A stretch of 64,000 nt of DNA from Sorangium cellulosum. Its GTDB lineage: Bacteria > Myxococcota_A > Polyangia > Polyangiales > Polyangiaceae. The notes below the pieces were generated by a model. The model did no database searches. It saw nothing but the letters and a program-made list of their open reading frames with translations, and had not been told where the DNA came from. Of the stretch, positions 19,175 through 27,168 are shown one piece after another. Both the position numbers and the translations under genes were made by a program. The DNA lies in the NCBI RefSeq assembly GCF_001589285.1, contig NZ_JEMA01000372.1, forward strand, positions 58,114 through 122,113. The letters are read 5' to 3'. Positions within the stretch are counted from its first letter, which is position 1. Each line of letters begins with the position of its first letter.

Positions 19175-20968
19175 TCAGAACGCGTACCGCGCGTTAACGC
19201 CGGGAACAATGGCCGCAATGGTCGAGCCGGTGAGGGCGTCATCGGGGTAAGTGAAGAACCCGGCTTCCGGCTGCTTCGTCCAGAGCTCCCGCCGGTCGTC
19301 CAGCTTGGGCTGCGTGAGCGCGACGAGCAGGAGCCCCTGCACGCCCGCGCCGAGCTCGAAGCGGTCGCCGAAGCGCTTGCTGAGGCGCGCCTCAAGGCTG
19401 AGATAGAGGTACGTTGCGGAGGGCGCTTCCGCGGTCGGGTAGGCCTGTACCGCCTCCTCCTGGGGCGCCCTGGTCGTCTCGCTGCGGGCATCCCGCACCG
19501 AGCCCAGCGCCACGCCGGTGCCGAAGCGGAGCGACAGGGGGACCGATTCGAAGAAGCGCTGCCCCGCCGTCGCAGCGACGACGAAGGTGCTCATGCGGAG
19601 CGCGTCGTCCACGATGATCTGCCTCGCGGCGAGGCCCACCGGCTCGATCGTGGACGTCCGCCCCTCCGACCACTGGAATACGGTGAGGTACCCGAGCGTG
19701 CCGCCGAGGCTGAAGCCGGAGCCGAACTCGTACCCGGCGTTGAAGAGCCCGAGCCCGCCGAGACCGACGGTGCCGTCGCAGCCGCCCGTGCAGTCGCCCG
19801 CCACGTCCCCGCCGAGCCACGGGACAACGGCGAAGCCGGCGTTGGCGTCGAAGGTGATCTTGGACGGCTTGCGCCACACCTCTGCCTCCGGGTCGAGCTC
19901 GAGGGAGATCGCGATCCGCTCCTGCTGACCGCGCGCGAGGTTCACCTGCCGCTTCGCCGGCACGTAGCCCGCGTAGCGCACTTCAATGCGGTGCGCGCCG
20001 GCGCGAAGCGCGCCCTCCCAGCTGCCACTGCCCACAGGCACCGCGTCGATGATCACGGTCGCCCCCGCTGGCGTCGGGTCGACGTGCAGCAGGGCGTCGA
20101 GCTCCTCGGCGCGGAGCGAGAGCGTCGTGCGCTGGCGCGCCTGGATGCGCGCCCCAACGGGCGCCGTGCCGAGGTTCCCCTCGCCGCGAAGCACGACGGT
20201 ACGATCGCCGACCGCAAGGTCCCCTTCCCACGGCGTCATGCCGACGACGACGCCGTCGATGACGACGTTGACCGATTTGCCCGTCTGCTCCGTCACCCGC
20301 AGCCTCCCGGAGTCCGTGAGCACAAGGAGCTTCGCCGGCACGCTCGCGGTCTGGCCGCCTGCAACCTCGACCCGCGTCTCGAAGGGGACATACCCCTCCT
20401 TGTAGACCCGCACCGTGTGGGTTCCCGCGGAGACGCGGATCGGGTTGACAGGGGGGTAGTCCCCTCGCTCGCGGCCATCGACGACGATGCTGGCGCCGGG
20501 CTGCGCGGCGGTGATCTCCAGCGTGCCCACGAGCCCGCGCAGGTCGTCGATGGCGCGCAACACTTCGGCTTTGTCGCCTGGGGAGAGCTGGGGAAACTCG
20601 CGCACCAGGGCCTCGTACGTCTCGAGCGCCTCGTCGAAGCGCTGGAGGTGGCGCAGGCAGAGCGCCGCATTGTACGTCGCGTTCTGGGTCGGGTAGAGGC
20701 GTCGCGAGACCGAGAACTCCGCGAGCGCGGCCGCCCAGGCCTGCTGGTCCATCAGCTCGTTGCCCTTCTGGAAGTGGGCCTGCGCCTCTTGCTTGTCGCG
20801 CTCGCGTTTCTCGGCTTCGTCCGCTTGGGCGGGCGCCTGACCCGCCGGGTCGGCGGGAGGCGGCACGGCTTGTTGCGGCTGAGCTTGCGCCACCTGCGCG
20901 CCGGCGAGGGCGCCAGAGATCATCACCACGATGCAGGCTCCGGTGCGGAGCGCTTCGTTCCTGGTCAT
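19175..20968 (-). CDS. TPR/PEGA-domain outer-membrane protein
   Basis: The 597-residue protein has a signal peptide (about residues 8-30, ending in VAQAQ), a TPR-like helical region (about 55-135, with HFQKGNELMDQQAWAAALAE), then PEGA-type beta modules at about 150-340. Examples of these modules are GASIVVDGRERGDYPPVNPI and GATVIIDAVPVGSGSWEGAL. The final 240 residues look like a beta-barrel ending in an aromatic C-terminal residue (RYAF), typical of Bam-inserted barrels. PEGA modules usually bind surface polymers. The gene lies 22 bp downstream of a kinase that also carries a PEGA-like tail, so the pair is probably an operon with a shared envelope-sensing or glycan-related role. Confidence 0.8.
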   Translation of the reverse strand: MTRNEALRTGACIVVMISGALAGAQVAQAQPQQAVPPPADPAGQAPAQADEAEKRERDKQEAQAHFQKGNELMDQQAWAAALAEFSVSRRLYPTQNATYNAALCLRHLQRFDEALETYEALVREFPQLSPGDKAEVLRAIDDLRGLVGTLEITAAQPGASIVVDGRERGDYPPVNPIRVSAGTHTVRVYKEGYVPFETRVEVAGGQTASVPAKLLVLTDSGRLRVTEQTGKSVNVVIDGVVVGMTPWEGDLAVGDRTVVLRGEGNLGTAPVGARIQARQRTTLSLRAEELDALLHVDPTPAGATVIIDAVPVGSGSWEGALRAGAHRIEVRYAGYVPAKRQVNLARGQQERIAISLELDPEAEVWRKPSKITFDANAGFAVVPWLGGDVAGDCTGGCDGTVGLGGLGLFNAGYEFGSGFSLGGTLGYLTVFQWSEGRTSTIEPVGLAARQIIVDDALRMSTFVVAATAGQRFFESVPLSLRFGTGVALGSVRDARSETTRAPQEEAVQAYPTAEAPSATYLYLSLEARLSKRFGDRFELGAGVQGLLLVALTQPKLDDRRELWTKQPEAGFFTYPDDALTGSTIAAIVPGVNARYAF

Positions 20969-20990
20969 CGCGAGGGCCTTCCGCTCGAGA

Positions 20991-22610
20991 CTACTTGAAG
21001 TCGGTCTTCCGACCCGGCGTAGTCATGGGTTGGCCCGGCGTCGGGGAGGGGCCGCGCGGCGAGCGCGGGACGCTGTAGGACATCGTCACCGACGGCGGGC
21101 TCGCGCCCCGCTCCGTCACGGTCACGTCGACGGAGGTCTGGTACTTCGCCTTGAAGACACGCACGCGGTGGATGCTGCCAGGGGCGCCCTCGAGCATCAG
21201 GATGCCGTTCTTCACCGGCACGGGTTGGCCGTCCACTTCGACCGACGCGTCGCCGGGGATGATCATCACCGGGACCTGCTGGAGCACCGGCGCCGGTGCA
21301 GCCACGGCCGCAGCCGCTGACGCGGAGGCGGACGCAGCTGCCGATGCGGAAGCAGCCACCGACGAGGGTGGGGGAGAGGACGAGGGGGCAGTCTCGGTGG
21401 GCGGCAGCATCACCTGCGGCTCGGCCGCGGGCGCTGGCGTCATCGTTCGCTTGAGCAAGAGTCCGCCGCCGATGCCGACCCCCAGGAGCGCGAGCGCCCC
21501 GATGCTCAGGGCGGCGACAAGCGGCTTCGAGGACGGAGAGCTCGCCCTTGTTGTCGTGTGCGACCGCGCCATGCCGTCTGCCGTGACACCCACATTGAAC
21601 GCCGGGTGCGAGGTCGACGCCTCGGGGACGCGCGCCTGCAGAGCGAACTCAGGGCGCGAGGGCGCCGAGGGCATGGGCAGCCGCGGCTGCACCTGGGCTT
21701 GCGCCGAGGCGTCCAGCGGCACGAGCATGCTCTCGTGGATGCCGAAGCCGTGCGGGAGCAGCGGCCGGATGGCTGCGAGCATGTCCGCCGCGCTCTGGAA
21801 GCGCTCGGCGCGGTCGCGCCGGAGGGCGCCGTGCACTATGGCCGCAACCTGGGGCGGCACCCACGGCGCGAACGCCTGCACCGGCGGGAGGTGGCCGGAG
21901 GTGACCTCCACGATGAGCAACCCGATCGAAGGGATATCGTGGAACGGCGTCCGACCCGCGAGCGCATGGTAGAGCGTGATCCCGAGCGACCAGATATCCG
22001 CGCGGTGGTCCAGGTCCTTGGTGCCGATCATCGCTTCGGGGGACATGTAGAGCGGTGAACCGAGCAAGCTGCCCGTCTTGGTGAGCCCGGCGCTTTCGGT
22101 CTCCTGGGCCTGATCCAGCTTTACCTTGGCGATGCCGAAGTCGACGAGCTTGACGATGACCTCGCCCTCCTCGCGTCGTGCCAGGAACATATTGGCCGGC
22201 TTGATATCGCGATGGACGACGTTGGCCTCGTGCGCCTTCTGCAGCCCGATGCACGCCTGCGCGATGATGCGGAGCGCGAGGTCGGGCGCGATGGGGGCCG
22301 CGCGCTTGAGGAAGCTGTGGAGGTCCTGCCCCGACAGGAATTCCATCACGAGGAAAGGCAGGCCGCTCTCGCGGTCGATGCCCGTATCGTACACCTTCGT
22401 GACGTACTGCGTTTCGACGACGCCTGCCGCGCGTGCCTCGCGCTGGAAGCGGCTCAACGCGTCGGGGCTACGCGTGAAATCTCCCGTGATGACCTTGACG
22501 GCAACGCGCCCCCCCGTCCCCGTGTGCTCCGCTTCGTAGACGGCCCCCATGGCACCGGCCCCGAGCTCGCGGAGGATCCGGTACCGCCCATCGATCGTGC
22601 TGCCGAGCAT
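20991..22610 (-). CDS. Transmembrane Ser/Thr protein kinase with PEGA-like extracytoplasmic tail
   Basis: The 539-residue protein is a eukaryotic-like kinase of the PknB type. It has the glycine loop LGAGAMGAVYEA, the ATP-anchoring Lys39 in VAVKV, the catalytic loop VVHRDIKPANMF, the DFGIAKV motif and the activation segment GSPLYMSPEA. After the kinase domain (about 1-290) come a linker, a transmembrane helix (about 365-390, ALSIGALALLGVGIGGG), an Ala/Ser-rich stretch and a PEGA-like module with VMIIPGDASVEVDGQPV. I chose the ATG at 22610 over the TTG at 22619 because it abuts the kinase fold; neither has a clear ribosome site. It is cotranscribed with the PEGA barrel gene downstream. Confidence 0.85.
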   Translation of the reverse strand: MLGSTIDGRYRILRELGAGAMGAVYEAEHTGTGGRVAVKVITGDFTRSPDALSRFQREARAAGVVETQYVTKVYDTGIDRESGLPFLVMEFLSGQDLHSFLKRAAPIAPDLALRIIAQACIGLQKAHEANVVHRDIKPANMFLARREEGEVIVKLVDFGIAKVKLDQAQETESAGLTKTGSLLGSPLYMSPEAMIGTKDLDHRADIWSLGITLYHALAGRTPFHDIPSIGLLIVEVTSGHLPPVQAFAPWVPPQVAAIVHGALRRDRAERFQSAADMLAAIRPLLPHGFGIHESMLVPLDASAQAQVQPRLPMPSAPSRPEFALQARVPEASTSHPAFNVGVTADGMARSHTTTRASSPSSKPLVAALSIGALALLGVGIGGGLLLKRTMTPAPAAEPQVMLPPTETAPSSSPPPSSVAASASAAASASASAAAAVAAPAPVLQQVPVMIIPGDASVEVDGQPVPVKNGILMLEGAPGSIHRVRVFKAKYQTSVDVTVTERGASPPSVTMSYSVPRSPRGPSPTPGQPMTTPGRKTDFK

Positions 22611-22914
22611 GCTGTGCAAGCGACTGTATGGGTTTGTTCAGACGGCCGCAACCAGAGGCGGACGGCCGCAGCTGGGGGGGGAAGCCGCGCATTGATTCCG
22701 TTGTCAACGTATTTGCTGCGCCATCGGGGGGCGGTGTCGCGAGCAGGGCCGGAGGCCGCTGCATACCGCGCCCGCCTCGGAGGCGTCCGACTGGAGCGCC
22801 GCCTGTGGACCTGCGCTCCTTCCCTCTCTTCGCCGCCGGTAACAGCAGCAGCAGGGCGTTTCCTGTCTCGGCAGCATACGGCGCGCGACCGCCTTCGCTC
22901 CGTCGAGGTATGTG

Positions 22915-22922
22915 CTTGTACG
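22915..22922. repeat. Left 8-bp target site duplication of IS66
   Basis: The sequence CTTGTACG directly precedes the GTAAG end of the element and is repeated exactly at 29534-29541. Eight base pairs is the duplication length characteristic of IS66-family transposition. Confidence 0.95.
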
Positions 22923-22944
22923 GTAAGCCCTCCACGAGGGGCGT
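22923..22944 (+). repeat. Left terminal inverted repeat of IS66
   Basis: The sequence starts GTAAGCCCTCCACGAGGGGC and pairs with the complement of 29512-29533 with one mismatch. Confidence 0.92.
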
Positions 22945-22996
22945 GTAGATCGGCCTGCCAGCCCGTGGCACGCGGGTGCGAGCGGAGGTGCTCGCG

Positions 22997-23362
22997 ATGC
23001 GAAAGACTCGTACACCAGGTTCAGCCACCTATCTCACGCGCCGGCGATGGACAGAGGACGACGCCCGAGAGGCGCTCGCCAAGCTGGCGCAGTCCGGCTT
23101 GTCCCTCAGCGCGTTCGCCGTGCGCGAGGGTCTAGATCCACAGCGGCTCGGTCGGTGGCGTCGTCGGCTCGGCCCGGCGGCGATGCCGCCGTTCGAGGAA
23201 GTGCCGCGCGATCAGGTCGGAGCGGTCCTCGCCGGAGATGGGAGGACCGAGCGGTTCGAGGTCATGCTCGCATGCGGACGCGTGGTGCGCGTGCCTGAGT
23301 CGTTCGACGCGAGCGCGCTGCGCAGGCTTTTGGAGGTCGTCGACGAGGTGGGCGCATGCTGA
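22997..23362 (+). CDS. tnpA: IS66 accessory protein TnpA (OrfA)
   Basis: The 121-residue protein has the helix-turn-helix region expected of IS66 OrfA: RRRWTEDDAREALAKLAQSG followed by LSAFAVREGLDPQRLGRWRR. The C-terminal part, with FEVMLACGRVVRVPESFDA, matches the common OrfA ending. The ATG at 22997 has GGAGG eight bases upstream, so the earlier in-frame start at 22976 is unlikely. Its stop overlaps the tnpB start in the string ATGCTGA, which couples the two genes. It is an accessory DNA-binding protein needed for IS66 transposition. It appears intact. Confidence 0.9.
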   Translation: MRKTRTPGSATYLTRRRWTEDDAREALAKLAQSGLSLSAFAVREGLDPQRLGRWRRRLGPAAMPPFEEVPRDQVGAVLAGDGRTERFEVMLACGRVVRVPESFDASALRRLLEVVDEVGAC

Positions 23363-23556
23363 GCTTGCCGCCGAGTGTCCGGATCTTCGTCGCCACCCAG
23401 CCGGTCGACGGGAGGAAGGGAGTCGACAGCCTCGCCGCGATCGTGCGCAGCGCGCTTTCGCAGGATCCGCTCAGCGGACACCTCTACGTGTTCTTCTCCC
23501 GGCGATGCGACCGCGTGCGTGTGGTGTACTGGGATCGCAACGGTTTTGCAATGTGG
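23356..23556 (+). pseudogene. tnpB: 5' half of IS66 tnpB, cut by a nested element
   Basis: Sixty-seven codons encode the conserved start of the IS66 OrfB protein, including RIFVATQPVDGRKGVDSLAA and RVRVVYWDRNGFAMW. Family conservation stops abruptly after the Trp codon ending at 23556. The expected continuation, YKRLERGRF, resumes in the same frame at 26927. The two halves together give 120 codons, the normal TnpB length. After the break the frame continues into unrelated sequence of the insertion, so a hybrid product of up to 110 residues could be made but should be inactive. Confidence 0.92.
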
Positions 23557-23576
23557 ACCAACCACCTGTCTTCACA

Positions 23577-25694
23577 CTACACCTCTTTCGGCTTCAGACG
23601 AGGACGTTGGTCCCCGCTCCGTGATGCACGGGCTGCCGCCGCGCGGTCGCTGACGCGATCCCATCGGCTGCAGTGCTTCGTAGGGTGAGTCGCCGGCTCC
23701 TCGTAGAGCCACGCGTGGCCATTGTACGCGTGCGCCTTGATGATGCCGTGGTGCACCCAGCTGGTCAGGGTGGCCTCGTGGATTCCAAGGCGAGCGGCGA
23801 GCTCCTTTTTGGTGAGAAGTCCGCGGGCGCGCAGTCGGTCGAAGCGCGGTCTCAAGTCATACGTATGCACGATGTACTGCACGCGCTTCCGCGTGAAGAG
23901 GGCCCCGCCACGGCCGGGCCACGCGGCCCCGCCGGGATGGAGCCCACGCGCGTTAAGAATATCGGCGATCTCGTCGTAGATGTGCTTGTCGAGCAGCCGG
24001 TCGACGAGCTCCACAATTTTCGCCGGCGTCTTCACCTTCTCCCAGGAAGCTTTCGGGTTAACGGTCGTGATGGTCGTCGTTTGGCCGCCTCGGAAGCGAA
24101 TATGGATCTTCGTGGTCGCGTCGGCAGATTGCTTCATGAGCGTCGCGTCCTCCACCACGTAGGCGAGCATTCGCTTCCGCTCCCGGTTCGGCGTCGCCGG
24201 ATCGAACCACAGCCGCTTGAAGTCAGTCGTCATCGCGACGAGCCGATCGCGAAGCGCCTCGTCGATCGCGATCCCATCCTCGTGTCGAGCGCGCTCGCGT
24301 TCGTCGCGCGCTTTCGCCAGTACGCGAAGTTTCTCATTCCAATTGGACTCGAGTGTATCTGCGACGAGACGGTTGGCGGGGTCAACCATCATGAAGCGGC
24401 GCTGTGCGAGGTCGGCGTCGACCTGCGCCCGCTCGATCGCGCGACACCGAAGCAGTTCCGCCTGCTCGTACCGAGCCTCGACCTCTCTCCGAATCTCGAG
24501 CGCCAACTCGACGGCGGCAGGCGTCATCTTCTCGGTCACCAAGAGCCCGACCGCTTCGTCGATGGGAGGCCCTGCGAGGGATTGGCAGTTCGGTTCGGCA
24601 CGGGAATCGGTGGCGCGGTCACAGACGTACCAGGACTCGAGCTTCCCTCGCGCCTCCCTGTAGCGTACGCGAAGATGCTGCCCGCATCGCCCGCAGACGG
24701 CGCGCCCCTGCAGGAGCGCGCTGCCCTCGCGCGGCGGCGATGCACGCGCGGCGTCGTACCCGTGCCCGTTCGACGCGAGGAGCCGGAGGTTCTCCTGGTA
24801 TCGGTCCCACGTGATGTAACCAGGATGGGCGTTGGGAATGCAGGCAAGCCAGTCCTCGCTCGCGCGCTTCCGCTGTGTCTTCTTTCCATCGACCGTGCGA
24901 CTGTACACGCGCTGTCCGTACGCGTAGGCACCGGCGTACCGCGGGTTGCGCAGCGTCCGCATCGCCGCCGATGCCGTGAGCGGACGGAAGATCACTCCCG
25001 CGGCTGGGGCGCGGAGCCGAGACGGGAAGCGGAGGCCCTCGTCTCGAAACGCTTTGACCGTCTGGTGTGCCGAGCCGACGCGGGCGAAGGTCTCGAAGAG
25101 GTGCGCGATCGTTTCGCGCACCTGCGCATCCGGGTCGAGGACGACGACCCCGCTCTCATCGTAGACGAAGCCGGTGGGGAGAACGCATCGATACTCACCG
25201 CGCCGGACCTTGTTCAGGACCCCGCCGCGCAGTCTCGCCTTCAGGACGTGCAACTCCGCCTCGCTCATCGTTCCCTTGAGGCCGAGAAGGAGACGATCAT
25301 TGAAGCTCGTCGGGTCGTACACGCCATCCTCGTCGAGGATCAGGGTGTTCGCCAGGGCGCAGATCTCGAGCAGCCGATGCCAGTCGGCGTTGTTCCTCGC
25401 GAGCCTTGAGACCTCGAGCCCCATCACGATGCCGGCACGCCCGAGCCCGACATCTGTCACCAGCCGCCGAAACCCTTCGCGCCAAGCCGCGGATGCACCC
25501 GACTCTCCCTGGTCGGAGTCGATCACGACGATGCGATCGTCGGGCCAGCCGAGCGCTGTCGCGCGCGCCCGAAGCGCATACTGGCGCTTCGTGCTCTCAA
25601 CATTCTCGACCACCTGCTTCATCGACGACTGTCGGATGTAGAGGTAAGCGTCACGCTCGAGATGGTGTGACTGAACTTTGCGTGATTCATTCAT
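23577..25694 (-). CDS. Large serine recombinase (Y4bA/Y4pH-like)
   Basis: The 705-residue protein has an N-terminal resolvase domain with YIRQSSMKQVVENVESTKRQ (nucleophile probably Ser23) and GLEVSRLARNN. Next come a recombinase domain (about 165-310, with PRYAGAYAYGQRVYSR) and a zinc ribbon (VCGRCGQHLRVRY plus a later CDRA and NCQ pair). A helical coiled-coil region and a C-terminal HTH-like segment (LTKKELAARLGIHEATLTSW) follow. The ATG at 25694 has GAGG five bases upstream and overlaps the preceding small gene by 8 bp. It should catalyse integration and excision of the 3.37-kb element. No disruption is visible. Confidence 0.92.
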   Translation of the reverse strand: MNESRKVQSHHLERDAYLYIRQSSMKQVVENVESTKRQYALRARATALGWPDDRIVVIDSDQGESGASAAWREGFRRLVTDVGLGRAGIVMGLEVSRLARNNADWHRLLEICALANTLILDEDGVYDPTSFNDRLLLGLKGTMSEAELHVLKARLRGGVLNKVRRGEYRCVLPTGFVYDESGVVVLDPDAQVRETIAHLFETFARVGSAHQTVKAFRDEGLRFPSRLRAPAAGVIFRPLTASAAMRTLRNPRYAGAYAYGQRVYSRTVDGKKTQRKRASEDWLACIPNAHPGYITWDRYQENLRLLASNGHGYDAARASPPREGSALLQGRAVCGRCGQHLRVRYREARGKLESWYVCDRATDSRAEPNCQSLAGPPIDEAVGLLVTEKMTPAAVELALEIRREVEARYEQAELLRCRAIERAQVDADLAQRRFMMVDPANRLVADTLESNWNEKLRVLAKARDERERARHEDGIAIDEALRDRLVAMTTDFKRLWFDPATPNRERKRMLAYVVEDATLMKQSADATTKIHIRFRGGQTTTITTVNPKASWEKVKTPAKIVELVDRLLDKHIYDEIADILNARGLHPGGAAWPGRGGALFTRKRVQYIVHTYDLRPRFDRLRARGLLTKKELAARLGIHEATLTSWVHHGIIKAHAYNGHAWLYEEPATHPTKHCSRWDRVSDRAAAARASRSGDQRPRLKPKEV

Positions 25695-25941
25695 GGTTCC
25701 TCGGGGGAGTGGAGCTCCTCGCCATCGCTGCGAAGAGGTGGACAACGGCTCGTTGTTCGTCATCGGGGGTCAAGCTTGGAGGCGACGATCGCGTCGGGCG
25801 GGATGTCGTGCTCTGGGCGGCCGCTGCCCGAGCCCACGCCCACATGCCTCGCCGAAGCAAGAGCGCAAGACCGCTCTTCGCTTCGAGGGGGAACCGTTCG
25901 CCAAGAGCGGCCGTTCGCAATGTCTCGTACTGCTCGGTCAT
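25687..25941 (-). CDS. Small unknown protein of the serine-recombinase element
   Basis: The 84-residue protein begins MTEQYETLRTAALGE and has a basic, hydrophobic central segment (LALLLRRGMWAWARAAA) and a late DDEQRAVVHLFAAMA helix. I recognise no domain. Support comes from context: it lies between two convincing genes, a GTG at 25947 overlaps the upstream stop (GTGA), an ATG follows at 25941, and its stop overlaps the recombinase start region by 8 bp. In NGR234 a small gene occupies the same place between the recombinase and other small genes. It may be an accessory or directionality factor, which is conjecture. Confidence 0.6.
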   Translation of the reverse strand: MTEQYETLRTAALGERFPLEAKSGLALLLRRGMWAWARAAAAQSTTSRPTRSSPPSLTPDDEQRAVVHLFAAMARSSTPPRNHE

Positions 25942-25943
25942 TC

Positions 25944-26450
25944 TCACCCTCGCAGCGGCTTCTTCTGCACCGGCTCGGTTGCCCGCTGTGTCGTTTTTTT
26001 TCCGCCTAGCGCGCGCTCGATCGTCCTGGGGTGGATCTCGACCGAAAACACCTGCCAGATCAGCCTCGCCATCTCGCGCGCTCGGAGCGGTTTCCCCGGG
26101 ACGATCTGTTTCTCGACGAAGGCTAGAATATCACCCTGGAGCTTGTGCGGCCCACGGGGCCCTCGCTTCTTTGGCACGAGTCCGCCGAGCCCCGACTCAT
26201 CGAAGCTCGATCTGGCCTGATAGTACGTCGGGCGAGAGACACCGTACTCGGCGGCGGCCTGCGTTACTGACAGATTGTCGATCGACACGCGACGCAACAT
26301 CTCGTACCTCACCTGCATTAGGTCACGAGAATCGAAGAACTCGCCCGTCTGGAACTTCGGATCGCCGACCTTCTCGGGGGACGGATTCAACGTGCCGTCC
26401 TCGCGGAGCGCTGCGGTCTTGGGATCGGTCCGGTCGCCTCGTTTCGGCAT
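25944..26450 (-). CDS. Helix-turn-helix protein of the serine-recombinase element
   Basis: The 168-residue protein has a homeodomain-like HTH near residues 55-85, LSVTQAAAEYGVSRPTYYQA, of the kind found in IS630/IS3-type transposase N-termini. It is followed by KKRGPRGPHKL and a helical region with REMARLIWQVFSVEIHPRTIER resembling a second HTH. No DDE catalytic domain follows, so it is not a transposase. The ATG at 26450 has GGAG five bases upstream, which decides against the earlier start at 26489. It likely regulates the element or assists recombination. It corresponds in position to a middle gene of the y4bABCD unit. Confidence 0.75.
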   Translation of the reverse strand: MPKRGDRTDPKTAALREDGTLNPSPEKVGDPKFQTGEFFDSRDLMQVRYEMLRRVSIDNLSVTQAAAEYGVSRPTYYQARSSFDESGLGGLVPKKRGPRGPHKLQGDILAFVEKQIVPGKPLRAREMARLIWQVFSVEIHPRTIERALGGKKTTQRATEPVQKKPLRG

Positions 26451-26525
26451 GGGATCTCCGACCTGTGGGTCACGATAACTACGCCGCACCAGCGGCCGAT
26501 GTCAAACGCGCGCGATGCGTATTGG

Positions 26526-26882
26526 TCAAATGTTGTCGCGTTTTCTAGCGTGTTCGGATCGTCTCTTTCTGGTGCGCGGCACATTTGCCTTTACATGTGC
26601 GGCGTTATTCACTTTACGCGCTTGAGCCCGGCGCTCCTGCTCAACGAGGTCCGACACCAGGCCGGCAAGCTCCAGGAGATCGGCTGCCCGGAGCAGCGCG
26701 CGGCCCTCGCCGATGACGACCTCTGGATCAGGCGCGACGACATCGGTCCACTGCCGCGGCACGGAGCAGATGTGCTCCTCGTCGACGCGCAGCAGGAGCC
26801 GCGTCCCGTACCGGTTGTACCGCTCGCCCATGCAGACGAGCTGCCGTCCGCTGAGCGGGTGGAACGGGTGCGTCACGCGCAC
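26526..26882 (-). CDS. Y4bD/Y4pK family protein (DUF5372)
   Basis: The 118-residue protein starts VRVTHPFHPLSGRQLVCMGE and contains RQWTDVVAPDPEVVIGEGRA and LLRAADLLELAGLVSDL, the pattern I know from Y4bD/Y4pK proteins that accompany this recombinase family. The N-terminal THPFHPLSG motif is the strongest hallmark. I propose the GTG at 26882; the frame stays open upstream but reaches the element boundary at 26926 within 15 codons. The last 35 residues are basic and low in complexity. It is the first gene of the element's operon and lies next to its right end. The biochemical role is unknown. Confidence 0.75.
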   Translation of the reverse strand: MRVTHPFHPLSGRQLVCMGERYNRYGTRLLLRVDEEHICSVPRQWTDVVAPDPEVVIGEGRALLRAADLLELAGLVSDLVEQERRAQARKVNNAAHVKANVPRTRKRRSEHARKRDNI

Positions 26883-26926
26883 AAGGCGCTCGCCCGCGGG
26901 CGAAGGGCGTGCAGTTCGTGGTGAGG

Positions 26927-27088
26927 TACAAGCGTCTCGAGCGCGGGCGATTTCACCCGACGTTCTCCGTCGACGGGCGCCTGTCGGCGAGCGTGATCGA
27001 AGCCGCCGAGCTCGCGCTGATCCTCGAAGGGATTGACCTCGCCGGAGCGCAACGCCGCCCGCGCTGGGAGCCCGGCAAGGCGGCATGA
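26927..27088 (+). pseudogene. tnpB: 3' half of IS66 tnpB
   Basis: Fifty-three codons and a stop encode YKRLERGRFHPTFSVDG and ELALILEGIDLAGA, the conserved C-terminal half of IS66 OrfB. The reading frame is exactly the continuation of the 5' half that ends at 23556. No start codon or ribosome site serves it, so it is a severed fragment. tnpC follows 80 bp downstream. Confidence 0.92.
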
Positions 27089-27168
27089 CGACGCGAGTAC
27101 GCTGAGCCGCCTTTTTCCTCTCGAACGCACTGGACAATTCTCATAGACAACCTATCTCTCGTCGCGGG

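Larger units (their letters stand above)
23557..26926. mobile_element. 3.37-kb serine-recombinase element (y4bABCD-like) inserted in tnpB
   Basis: Removing 23557-26926 joins ATG-TGG to TAC-AAG and restores the tnpB reading frame exactly, so these bases are the insertion. Both junctions share only the dinucleotide GG (23555-23556 and 26925-26926), which suits the 2-bp crossover core of large serine recombinases. I find no terminal inverted repeats. The element carries four minus-strand genes: a DUF5372 (Y4bD/Y4pK) protein, an HTH protein, a small unknown protein and a large serine recombinase whose stop is 20 bp from the left junction. The gene order recalls the duplicated y4bABCD and y4pHIJK units on the Rhizobium NGR234 symbiotic plasmid. 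Confidence 0.9.

Noticed and set aside
23673..25409. A 578-residue plus-strand open frame opposite the serine recombinase
   Set aside because: The minus strand has the resolvase catalytic motifs, zinc ribbon and a ribosome site; the plus frame has none.
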